Part shown: positions 1 to 4,968 of the stretch, piece by piece | Layout of the letters: each line of letters opens with the position of its first letter | Position numbering within the stretch: the first letter of the stretch is position 1 | Origin: Sedimenticola sp. | Lineage (GTDB): Bacteria > Pseudomonadota > Gammaproteobacteria > Chromatiales > Chromatiaceae | Length of the DNA: 6,704 bases | Assembly (NCBI GenBank): GCA_027038775.1 | Contig: JALWGP010000392.1 | Coordinates: 1-6,704 of the forward strand | Reading direction: 5' to 3' | Program-made: the position numbers and the translations under genes | Notes under the pieces: model-generated | The model's database searches: none | Told to the model about the DNA's origin: nothing | Seen by the model: only the letters and a program-made list of their open reading frames with translations

Positions 1-240
1 GTCCAGCGCTTTGGGCTGCGCTGGACTTCGGCGGGCCTCCGGCTGCGCCGCATGTACCGGTTCGACTACAGCGTGGAAGGGACGCTTCGTGAAACGGGCT
101 ACGTGCTCCTGCTGGGAAAAGAGCTGGAATCGGTCCACATCCGGGGCCGGCACACCTTCGAACAGCAGGAAGGGCCGGAAGAGGAGCCGGCTCGACCCGT
201 GGCCAAGGTGATCCCCTTTCCGGGCAACCGGCGCCGGTGA
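1..240 (+). CDS. DUF3301-like small protein, 3' part only
   Basis: The reading frame is open from the first base of the window and stops with TGA at 238-240, giving the last 79 residues of a protein that begins upstream. From memory, the run GLRLRRMYRFDYSVEG followed by a G-x-V-L-L-L-G-K-E-L-E-S-V core resembles the C-terminal half of DUF3301 proteins, which are short, usually membrane-anchored gammaproteobacterial proteins of unknown function. The membrane segment expected at the N terminus would lie outside the window. The tail is acidic, then basic, and ends in VIPFPGNRRR. An ATG at 52 could give a 62-residue product, but it has no ribosome binding site and the family-like residues begin before it, so I treat the gene as cut by the window edge. 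It converges on sspB with a 15-base gap. The family match is from pattern recognition only. Confidence 0.65.
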   Translation, partial: VQRFGLRWTSAGLRLRRMYRFDYSVEGTLRETGYVLLLGKELESVHIRGRHTFEQQEGPEEEPARPVAKVIPFPGNRRR

Positions 241-255
241 CGGGAAGCGCCCCTC

Positions 256-651
256 CTACTTCACCACCTTGAGGGTCGGCTTGCCCCCCGACGGGCGCGG
301 CGGTTCCGGCTCGTCGTCGCCCTCCGGTGACGGATGCTCCTCCTCCGGAAAGAGCATCCCCTGGCCGTTCTCCCGGGCGTAGATGCCCAGCACGGCCCGT
401 ACGGGGATCACCACCTCCATGGGGGTGCCGGAGAAACGGGCGCCGAAGAGGATCTCCTCGTTCCCCATCTGCAGGTCGCGCACCGCGTGGGCGCTGATGT
501 TGAGCACGATGCGGCCGTCCTCGACGAACTGCCGCGGAACCTCCACCCCCTCCTGCATGGCGTCCACCAGCAGGTGGGGCGTCATGCCATTGTCACTGAT
601 CCACTCCCAGACGGCGCGGATCAGGTAGGGGCGGTTGGAGGTCATCTCCAT
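256..651 (-). CDS. sspB: SspB, ClpXP protease specificity-enhancing adaptor
   Basis: This cytoplasmic adaptor binds ssrA-tagged and other substrates and hands them to the ClpXP protease. The 131-residue product opens with MEMTSNRPYLIRAVWEWISD and continues with TPHLLVDA, DGRIVLNISAHAV, LFGARFSG and VLGIYARENGQGM, all typical of the SspB substrate-binding fold (residues about 7-100). An acidic, proline-rich linker (about 103-121) follows. The protein ends in GGKPTLKVVK, matching the C-terminal ClpX-binding module (E. coli RPALRVVK). The linker is much shorter than in E. coli, whose SspB has about 165 residues. The first ATG is preferred over the ATG two codons later because a GGAG lies 11 bases upstream. 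The stop of sspA overlaps this start by one base (TGATG), so the two genes should be translationally coupled. Confidence 0.95.
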   Translation of the reverse strand: MEMTSNRPYLIRAVWEWISDNGMTPHLLVDAMQEGVEVPRQFVEDGRIVLNISAHAVRDLQMGNEEILFGARFSGTPMEVVIPVRAVLGIYARENGQGMLFPEEEHPSPEGDDEPEPPRPSGGKPTLKVVK

Positions 652-1292
652 CAGAGGCGCATCTCCTTTTCCGCCTCGGTGAGGCTGCGGGCAAAAGCGG
701 GACGCTTGAACAGGCGCGCCGCGTAGGCGTTGTAGACGTTGGCCACCTTGCCCTCGAGCTCGATGCCGAGGTGCGGCAACCGCCACAGGAGCGGCGCAAT
801 GCTGGCGTCCACCATGGAGAACTCGTCGCTCATGAAATAGGGCTTGGCGGCGATCACCGGCGCCCCCGCGATGAGGCTCTCCTTCAGCTCCTTGCGCGCC
901 TTCTCCGCCTTCTTGCCTCCGGCCAAAATGGTCTCGGCCCGGCTGTACCAGTCCCGTTCCACCCGGTAGATGTACATGCGGAACGTGGCGCGGGAGACCG
1001 GGTCCACCGGCAGCAGGGGGGGATGGGGGTAACGCTCGTCCAGGTACTCGAGAATGATGCGCGAATCGTAGAGCACCAGGTCCCGGTCCACCAGGGTGGG
1101 CGCGGTGCCGTAGGGATTGAGGTCCATGACGTCCTCGGGCAGGTTGAGGGGATCCACGTCGATGATCTCGGCGGTCACGTGTTTCTCCGCCAGCACCAGG
1201 CGCACGCGATGGCTGTGAATGTCTGCGGGATCCGAGTAGAGAGTCATGATCGAGTGTCGATTCACCACGTTTCTTCCACCTGCAAGGCTCAT
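651..1292 (-). CDS. sspA: SspA, stringent starvation protein A (RNA-polymerase-associated, GST fold)
   Basis: SspA associates with RNA polymerase and alters promoter choice in stress and stationary phase. It has a glutathione-transferase fold but is not thought to be an active transferase. The 213-residue product matches E. coli SspA (212 residues) almost throughout. It has an N-terminal thioredoxin-like part (about 16-95) with MTLYSDPADIHSHRVRLVLA, DLNPYGTAPTLVDR and SRIILEYLDERYPHPP, then an all-helical part with YIYRVERDWY, KPYFMSDEFSMVD, APLLWRLPHLGIE and the ending SLTEAEKEMRL. The surface Pro-His-Pro (89-91), which is needed for SspA activity in E. coli, is present. I chose the start at 1292 because GAGG sits 4 bases upstream and the N-terminal extension is similar to that of E. 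coli; the alternative ATG at 1247 would begin at MTLYSD. Transcription probably comes both from the motif in the upstream terminator loop and from read-through of petABC. Confidence 0.95.
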   Translation of the reverse strand: MSLAGGRNVVNRHSIMTLYSDPADIHSHRVRLVLAEKHVTAEIIDVDPLNLPEDVMDLNPYGTAPTLVDRDLVLYDSRIILEYLDERYPHPPLLPVDPVSRATFRMYIYRVERDWYSRAETILAGGKKAEKARKELKESLIAGAPVIAAKPYFMSDEFSMVDASIAPLLWRLPHLGIELEGKVANVYNAYAARLFKRPAFARSLTEAEKEMRL

Positions 1293-1304
1293 TTTGCCTC
1301 AACG

Positions 1305-1339
1305 AAAAAAGGCGCACAGTATAGCAGACTGTGCGCCTT
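1305..1339 (-). terminator. Intrinsic terminator after petC
   Basis: On the minus strand, AAGGCGCACAGT (1339-1328) and ACTGTGCGCCTT (1320-1309) form a perfect 12-base-pair stem with a 7-base loop (CTGCTAT). The stem runs into six T residues (1310-1305). It begins 27 bases after the petC stop codon and should end the petABC transcript. A weaker 5-base-pair hairpin (CCCGA/TCGGG at 1344-1360) lies just before it. The T tract ends only 12 bases before the sspA start codon, so this element also sits directly in the sspA upstream region. Confidence 0.9.
1318..1326 (-). promoter_or_regulatory. Candidate extended -10 promoter for sspAB inside the terminator loop
   Basis: Read on the minus strand this is TGCTATACT, that is TG-n-TATACT, an extended -10 motif matching TATAAT at five of six positions. 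I see no good -35 hexamer 16-18 bases upstream, which extended -10 promoters can tolerate. The predicted start near 1311 lies in the second arm of the terminator stem. Such a transcript would carry only half of the hairpin and would not terminate itself. The leader would be about 19 bases and include the sspA GAGG site. This is an inference from sequence only. Confidence 0.5.
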
Positions 1340-1366
1340 CCGGCCCGACCTGGGATCGGGTCCCCC

Positions 1367-2101
1367 TCAGTGAACGTCCTTCCAGTACTCCTTCTTGAGC
1401 AGGAAGGAGACGATGAAGAAGACGAACAGGAAGAGCATCACCCAGAAGCCGATCCGCTGGCGTTCCAGCTTCATGGGCTCGGCCACGTGGGTGAGGAAGG
1501 TGGCCAGATCCTTGGCGACCTGGTCGTACTCCTCCGGCGAGAGCCTGCCGGGCTTGGCCAGCTTGAGCTCCTTGACGTGCTTGTTGCCGTGCTCGTCGGT
1601 CTCGATCACCGCCTCCTGGACCCCTTGCAGCTCCATGAGCACGTGGGGCATGCCCACGTTGGGGAAGATGACGTTGTTCACGCCGAAGGGCCGGCTGTCG
1701 TCCTTGTAGAAGCTCTTCAGGTAGGTGTAGATCCAGTCTCCGCCACCGTGCCTGAGACGGGCGGTCAGGGTCAGATCCGGCGGCGCGGTGCCGAACCACT
1801 CGGCGGCGGCCTCGGGCGCCATGTTGTTGGTCATCAGGCTGCCCACCTTCTGCGTCTTGTCGAAGAGCAAGTTCTCCTTGATCTGCTCCTTGGTGAGACC
1901 GAAGTCCTGCATCCGCTCGTAGCGGAAGTACTTCAGGGTATGGCACCCCTGGCAGTAGTTCACGAAGTACTTGGCACCACGCTGCATCGCCTCCTGATCG
2001 GTGAGATCGATGTCGGCGGACTCCAGTTCCGGTCCGCCACCACTGGCAAAACCAGTGAGCGGCAGCAGGGCCAAAGAAAGGATTGCGATCAGTTTTTTCA
2101 T
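1367..2101 (-). CDS. petC: Cytochrome c1 subunit of the bc1 complex
   Basis: This is the membrane-anchored c-type cytochrome that takes electrons from the Rieske centre and passes them to a soluble cytochrome c in the periplasm. The 244-residue product begins with a Sec signal peptide (about 1-20, MKKLIAILSLALLPLTGFA). The heme c site is C50-Q-G-C53-H54. NVGMPHVLMELQG (148-160) supplies the likely axial ligand Met151. The conserved RHGGGDWIYTYLKSFY segment (117-132) is present. A C-terminal membrane helix spans about 218-236 and is followed by the basic stretch KKEYWK, giving a periplasmic head and cytoplasmic tail. The start codon overlaps the petB stop as ATGA, and a purine-rich GAGAGGG lies about 8 bases upstream inside petB. 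It is the last gene of petABC and is followed by a strong terminator. Confidence 0.97.
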   Translation of the reverse strand: MKKLIAILSLALLPLTGFASGGGPELESADIDLTDQEAMQRGAKYFVNYCQGCHTLKYFRYERMQDFGLTKEQIKENLLFDKTQKVGSLMTNNMAPEAAAEWFGTAPPDLTLTARLRHGGGDWIYTYLKSFYKDDSRPFGVNNVIFPNVGMPHVLMELQGVQEAVIETDEHGNKHVKELKLAKPGRLSPEEYDQVAKDLATFLTHVAEPMKLERQRIGFWVMLFLFVFFIVSFLLKKEYWKDVH

Positions 2102-3330
2102 TTGGTCACCCTCTCCGGTACTGGTTTGGTCTTTTCGATCTTGCTGTAGATGGGCATGGCCAGGAAGAACAGGAAGTAGTAGATGGTGCCGATCTGCGCC
2201 ACCAGCGTCCTGCCTGGAGTGGCCGGCTGCATGCCCAGGTAGCCGAGCACGAGGAAGTCGACGACGAACAGCGCGATCATCACCTTGGAGATCATCCCCT
2301 TGTAGCGGATGGACTTCACCGGGCTCTTGTCCAGCCAGGGCAGGAAGAAGAGGATGACGATGGAAGCACCCATCACCAGCACGCCCCACACCTGGGTGCC
2401 GGCAAAACTGGGCACCGCACGCAGCATGGCGTAGAAGGGAGTGAAGTACCACACGGGCGCGATGTGCTCGGGCGTCTTCAGCGGGTTGGCCGGCTCGAAG
2501 TTGGGTGCCTCGAGGAAATAGCCACCCATCTCGGGCGCGAAGAAGACCACGGCCAGGAAGACGATGAGGAACCCGGCCACGCCCACGATGTCCTTCACCG
2601 AGTAGTAGGGGTGGAAGGGAATGCCGTCGGCAGGGGCGGTGTCGCTCCACTTGTTGCCCTTGGGCCCCTTCTTGATCTCGATGCCGTCGGGGTTGTTGGA
2701 ACCCACCTTGTGCAGCGCCACGATGTGGACGAACACCAGGGCCGCCAGAATGAAGGGCAGCAGGTAGTGCAGGGCGAAGAAGCGGTTCAGGGTGGCGTCG
2801 GAGATGACGTAGTCACCCCGGATCCAGATGGAGAGATCCTCGCCCACCACGGGAATGGCGGCAAAGAGGTTGACGATCACCTGGGCGCCCCAGTAGGACA
2901 TCTGGCCCCAGGGCAGCAGGTAACCGAAGAAGGCGGTGGCCATCATCGCCAGGTAGATGATCACGCCGATGATCCACAGCAGCTCGCGCGGCTTGCGGTA
3001 GGAGCCGTAGATAAGGCCGCGGAACATGTGCAGGTAGATGACGATGAAGAAGGCCGAGGCGCCGGTGGAGTGGAGGTAACGCACCAGCCAGCCCCAGTTC
3101 ACGTCACGCATGATGTATTCCACGGAGGCAAAGGCCAGGTTGGCGTCCGGCTTGTAGTTCATGGTCAACCACACGCCAGTGACGATCTGGTTGACCAGCA
3201 CCAGCATGGCCAGCGAACCGAAGAAATACCAGAAGTTGAAGTTCTTGGGGGCGTAGTACTGGGCCAGGTGCTCGTTCCACACCTTGGTGAGCGGGAAGCG
3301 CTCATCGATCCACTGAATCAGGCTGTTCAT
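2098..3330 (-). CDS. petB: Cytochrome b subunit of the bc1 complex
   Basis: This integral membrane subunit carries hemes bL and bH and forms both quinone sites of ubiquinol:cytochrome c oxidoreductase. The 410-residue product has eight predicted membrane helices, so it is the fused, full-length bacterial/mitochondrial form and not split as in b6f. The heme ligands fit H87/H188 (bL) and H101/H202 (bH), with 14-residue spacing in both helices as expected for a bc1 type. The Qo-site motif at 292-295 reads Pro-Val-Trp-Tyr where most bacterial and mitochondrial proteins have Pro-Glu-Trp-Tyr. That variant is known in beta- and gammaproteobacteria. The start is well supported: AGGAGG lies 6 bases upstream, inside petA, and the start overlaps the petA stop as ATGA. 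The downstream overlap with petC is also ATGA. Confidence 0.98.
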   Translation of the reverse strand: MNSLIQWIDERFPLTKVWNEHLAQYYAPKNFNFWYFFGSLAMLVLVNQIVTGVWLTMNYKPDANLAFASVEYIMRDVNWGWLVRYLHSTGASAFFIVIYLHMFRGLIYGSYRKPRELLWIIGVIIYLAMMATAFFGYLLPWGQMSYWGAQVIVNLFAAIPVVGEDLSIWIRGDYVISDATLNRFFALHYLLPFILAALVFVHIVALHKVGSNNPDGIEIKKGPKGNKWSDTAPADGIPFHPYYSVKDIVGVAGFLIVFLAVVFFAPEMGGYFLEAPNFEPANPLKTPEHIAPVWYFTPFYAMLRAVPSFAGTQVWGVLVMGASIVILFFLPWLDKSPVKSIRYKGMISKVMIALFVVDFLVLGYLGMQPATPGRTLVAQIGTIYYFLFFLAMPIYSKIEKTKPVPERVTK

Positions 3331-3923
3331 GCGGCACCTCCTGCGTCTTCACCGATGAGGATACGGGTATCGCTCAGATACTTGTGGGGCGGAATCACCA
3401 GGTTGGTGGGCGCAGGAACCCCCTTGAACACACGGCCGGCCATGTCGAACTTGGAGCCGTGGCAGGGACAGAAGAAACCACCCTTCCAGTCCGGCCCCAG
3501 ATCCGCCGGCGCGATGTCGGGACGGTAGGTGGGCGAGCAGCCCAGGTGGGTGCAGATGCCCACCGCCACCAGGTATTCGGGCTTGATGGAACGGTGCCAG
3601 TTCTTGCAGTAGTCGGGCTGCTGCGGCACCTCGGAGTCGGGGTCGAGCAGGTGAGCCGTGTCCTCCTTGAGGCTCTTCAGTGTCTCTTCGGAGCGGTGCA
3701 CGATCCAGCACACCTTGCCGCGCCACTTGACCCGCAGCAGGGCGCCGACCTCCAGCTTGCTGATGTCGGCCTCCTCGGGTGCGCCAAGGGCCTTGGCCCG
3801 GGCACTGGGCTGCCAGTAACTGATGAATGGAACGAGGGCGAAGCCCGCGCCTACCGCACCCACACCGGCCGTGGCCGTGATGAGCATGCGGCGTTTCTTG
3901 AGGTCCACGCCTTGTGAGCTCAT
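3327..3923 (-). CDS. petA: Rieske iron-sulfur subunit of the bc1 complex
   Basis: This subunit carries the [2Fe-2S] cluster that takes the first electron from quinol at the Qo site. The 198-residue product starts with a twin-arginine signal anchor (KKRRMLI at 9-15, then a hydrophobic helix to about 36), consistent with export of the folded cluster protein. Cluster box I is CTHLGC (124-129) and box II is CPCHGS (152-157). Expected ligands are Cys124, His126, Cys152 and His155, with a Cys129-Cys154 disulfide. The position two residues after Ser157 is Phe159, where high-potential Rieske proteins have a Tyr that hydrogen-bonds to a cluster cysteine. The ribosome binding site is weak: a GGGGG about 9 bases before the ATG. 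It is the first gene of petABC, with its own promoter upstream. Confidence 0.97.
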   Translation of the reverse strand: MSSQGVDLKKRRMLITATAGVGAVGAGFALVPFISYWQPSARAKALGAPEEADISKLEVGALLRVKWRGKVCWIVHRSEETLKSLKEDTAHLLDPDSEVPQQPDYCKNWHRSIKPEYLVAVGICTHLGCSPTYRPDIAPADLGPDWKGGFFCPCHGSKFDMAGRVFKGVPAPTNLVIPPHKYLSDTRILIGEDAGGAA

Positions 3924-4031
3924 GGATGGAAACCCCCAGTCAGGTTGATTGAAAGACAGATTCAGGAAAGTGCTGAAATCAATCCCAGTTTTTCAGAATA
4001 TGCTGATTTTCTATCCCGAAGATAACTGCGG

Positions 4032-4060
4032 ATTATCGCTGATCCGGTACCGGATTTCAA
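4032..4060 (-). promoter_or_regulatory. Predicted sigma70 promoter of petABC
   Basis: On the minus strand, TTGAAA (4060-4055) and GATAAT (4037-4032) are separated by exactly 17 bases; each matches consensus at five of six positions. The start of transcription would fall near 4025, giving a leader of about 100 bases before petA. The leader is clearly richer in A and T than the flanking genes and has only weak short inverted repeats (for example CTGAAA/TTTCAG). I see no convincing terminator between ybgI and this promoter, so some read-through from ybgI is possible. Confidence 0.7.
4042..4055. repeat. 14-base perfect palindrome in the petA promoter spacer
   Basis: ATCCGGTACCGGAT is a perfect palindrome with no loop. 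It fills most of the spacer between the -35 and -10 hexamers of the predicted petA promoter and touches the last base of the -35. Its position suggests an operator for a dimeric regulator. No known binding consensus is recognised, and a 14-base palindrome could occur by chance in GC-rich DNA. Confidence 0.4.
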
Positions 4061-4105
4061 GAAGATCCGCGCCCTTCCGGAAACGGCGAGGCCCCTGTCC
4101 GGCCC

Positions 4106-4855
4106 TCACACGGGGTTGGGAATATCGACGAACCGGTGTTCCACGCCGAAGGTTTCGGCCAGCGCCTCTCCCAGCGCCCGGACACCGTGGCGCTCCGTGG
4201 CATGGTGGCCTGCGGCCAGGTAATGGATGCCCCGCTCCCGGGCCACGTGGAAGGTCTGTTCAGAGACCTCGCCACTGAGAAAGGCCGGGAATCCCAGGTC
4301 GGCGGCGCGTTCGATCAACCCCTGTGCCGCGCCGGTGCACCAGGCGATACGGTCCACGGAGTGATCGCCCCCGGCGATCAGCAGCGGCTCCCGTGCGGTG
4401 AAGCCCTGCACCCGCGCACCGAGCGCCTCCAGGCTCACGGCCGCGGGCAGTGTGCCGCCCCAGAGCAGGCGGTCCGCAGTGAGCGGCCGGGGGTCCTCCA
4501 CCGCCAGCAGCCGTCCCAGCTGCGCGTTGTTGCCCAGCTCGGGATGCGCGTCCAGCGGCAGGTGATAGGCGGCCAGGCTGACGCCGTGCCGGAAGAGCGC
4601 CGCCACCCGCCTGCCCTTCATGCCGGTGAGCGGCTGCGCCTCCCCCTTCCAGAAGTAGCCATGGTGCACCAGCAGCAGGTCGGCCCCGAGTTCCGCCGCC
4701 GCCTCGATGAGCGCCAGGCTGGCGGTGACACCGGTTACGATCCGGCTCACCTCGCTGCACGCCTCCACCTGCAGCCCGTTGGGGCAGTAGTCGTCGAACT
4801 CCGCGGTTTCGAGCCGCCGGTCGCAGTAATCGATGATCTCCCGAAGCGTCGCCAT
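4106..4855 (-). CDS. ybgI: Nif3/YbgI-family dinuclear metal protein
   Basis: This is a cytoplasmic Nif3-family (DUF34) protein. Members form toroidal hexamers with a two-metal site and are often labelled GTP cyclohydrolase 1 type 2, but the true reaction is not settled. The 249-residue product is close to E. coli YbgI (247 residues). Shared motifs are DYCPNGLQVE (22-31), IVTGVTAS, LLVHHGYFWKGE (61-72), HLPLDAHPELGNNAQLG (98-114), RIAWCTGAAQ, FLSGEVSEQT and AAGHHATERHG (214-224). By alignment with E. coli the metal ligands should be His64, His65, Asp102, His217 and Glu221. The frame extends far upstream, but the ATG at 4855 fits family length and has GGGG just before it. The upstream ATG at 4882 lies inside the predicted -10 and is unlikely. 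The gene ends about 180 bases before petA. Confidence 0.93.
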   Translation of the reverse strand: MATLREIIDYCDRRLETAEFDDYCPNGLQVEACSEVSRIVTGVTASLALIEAAAELGADLLLVHHGYFWKGEAQPLTGMKGRRVAALFRHGVSLAAYHLPLDAHPELGNNAQLGRLLAVEDPRPLTADRLLWGGTLPAAVSLEALGARVQGFTAREPLLIAGGDHSVDRIAWCTGAAQGLIERAADLGFPAFLSGEVSEQTFHVARERGIHYLAAGHHATERHGVRALGEALAETFGVEHRFVDIPNPV

Positions 4856-4880
4856 GGGTTCCCCGTCCGCCAAAAAGGCC

Positions 4881-4889
4881 ATGATAGCA
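4881..4889 (-). promoter_or_regulatory. Candidate extended -10 promoter for ybgI
   Basis: On the minus strand this reads TGCTATCAT, that is TG-n-TATCAT, at the outer end of the left arm of the inverted repeat. The start of transcription would be near 4874, leaving a leader of about 19 bases with a GGGG before the ybgI start. No -35 hexamer is evident. This is inferred from sequence. Confidence 0.45.
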
Positions 4890-4955
4890 GCCTGCCGGAC
4901 TTGGGGAATCGTAGCAGGGGCGCAGTGGGTTCGTCCCAAGTCCGACAGGCTGCTA
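4885..4955. repeat. 71-base element with 21-base inverted repeats (REP- or MITE-like)
   Basis: The left arm is 4885-4905 and the right arm is 4935-4955. They are reverse complements at 20 of 21 positions; the one mismatch is 4895 against 4945. The spacer is 29 bases. Both arms begin and end with TA (TAGCAG...CTGCTA), compatible with a TA target-site duplication of the kind made by IS630/Tc1-type elements, although TA is too short to be proof. There is no coding capacity. It has no T tract after the stem on either strand, so it is not a simple intrinsic terminator, and it lies between two divergent genes where a terminator would not be expected. I saw no second copy in the window. Confidence 0.75.
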
Positions 4956-4959
4956 CAAT
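4951..4959 (+). promoter_or_regulatory. Candidate extended -10 promoter for the DegS-like gene
   Basis: TGCTACAAT is TG-n-TACAAT, an extended -10 motif at the outer end of the right arm of the inverted repeat. Transcription would start near 4966, only a few bases before the ATG at 4969, giving an almost leaderless message. That fits the absence of any ribosome binding site before this gene. No -35 hexamer is evident at 16-18 bases. Confidence 0.5.
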
Positions 4960-4968
4960 GCGCGCTGC

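Noticed and set aside
1..26. 9-base-pair hairpin (GTCCAGCGC/GCGCTGGAC) at the window edge
   Set aside because: It lies inside the DUF3301-like frame and is not followed by a T tract on the plus strand. Whether it ends sspAB transcription on the minus strand cannot be judged, because the next bases are outside the window.
227..238. Palindrome ACCGGCGCCGGT at the end of the DUF3301-like gene
   Set aside because: It has no loop and no T tract, lies in the coding end, and is the kind of palindrome expected by chance in GC-rich DNA.
652..1317. sspB frame extended to an ATG at 1317
   Set aside because: It overlaps all of sspA in another frame. The real SspB homology begins at 651.
2083..3528. 481-codon open frame on the plus strand, antisense to petB and petA
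   Set aside because: It runs opposite clearly recognised genes, has a His/Val/Asp/Gly-rich composition typical of the antisense of GC-rich coding DNA, and shows no family motif.
3924..4025. FNR- or IHF-type site in the AT-rich petA leader
   Set aside because: TTGAT and AATCAA half-motifs occur, but none has the required second half at the right spacing.
4061..4105. Terminator after ybgI
   Set aside because: Only short GC-rich pairings (such as GGCC/GGCC) are visible, and no T tract follows.
4885..4934. GGACTT in the repeat arms as a sigmaE/AlgU -35 (GAACTT-like) for autoregulation of degS
   Set aside because: No matching TCTGA-type -10 lies 16-17 bases downstream on either strand.
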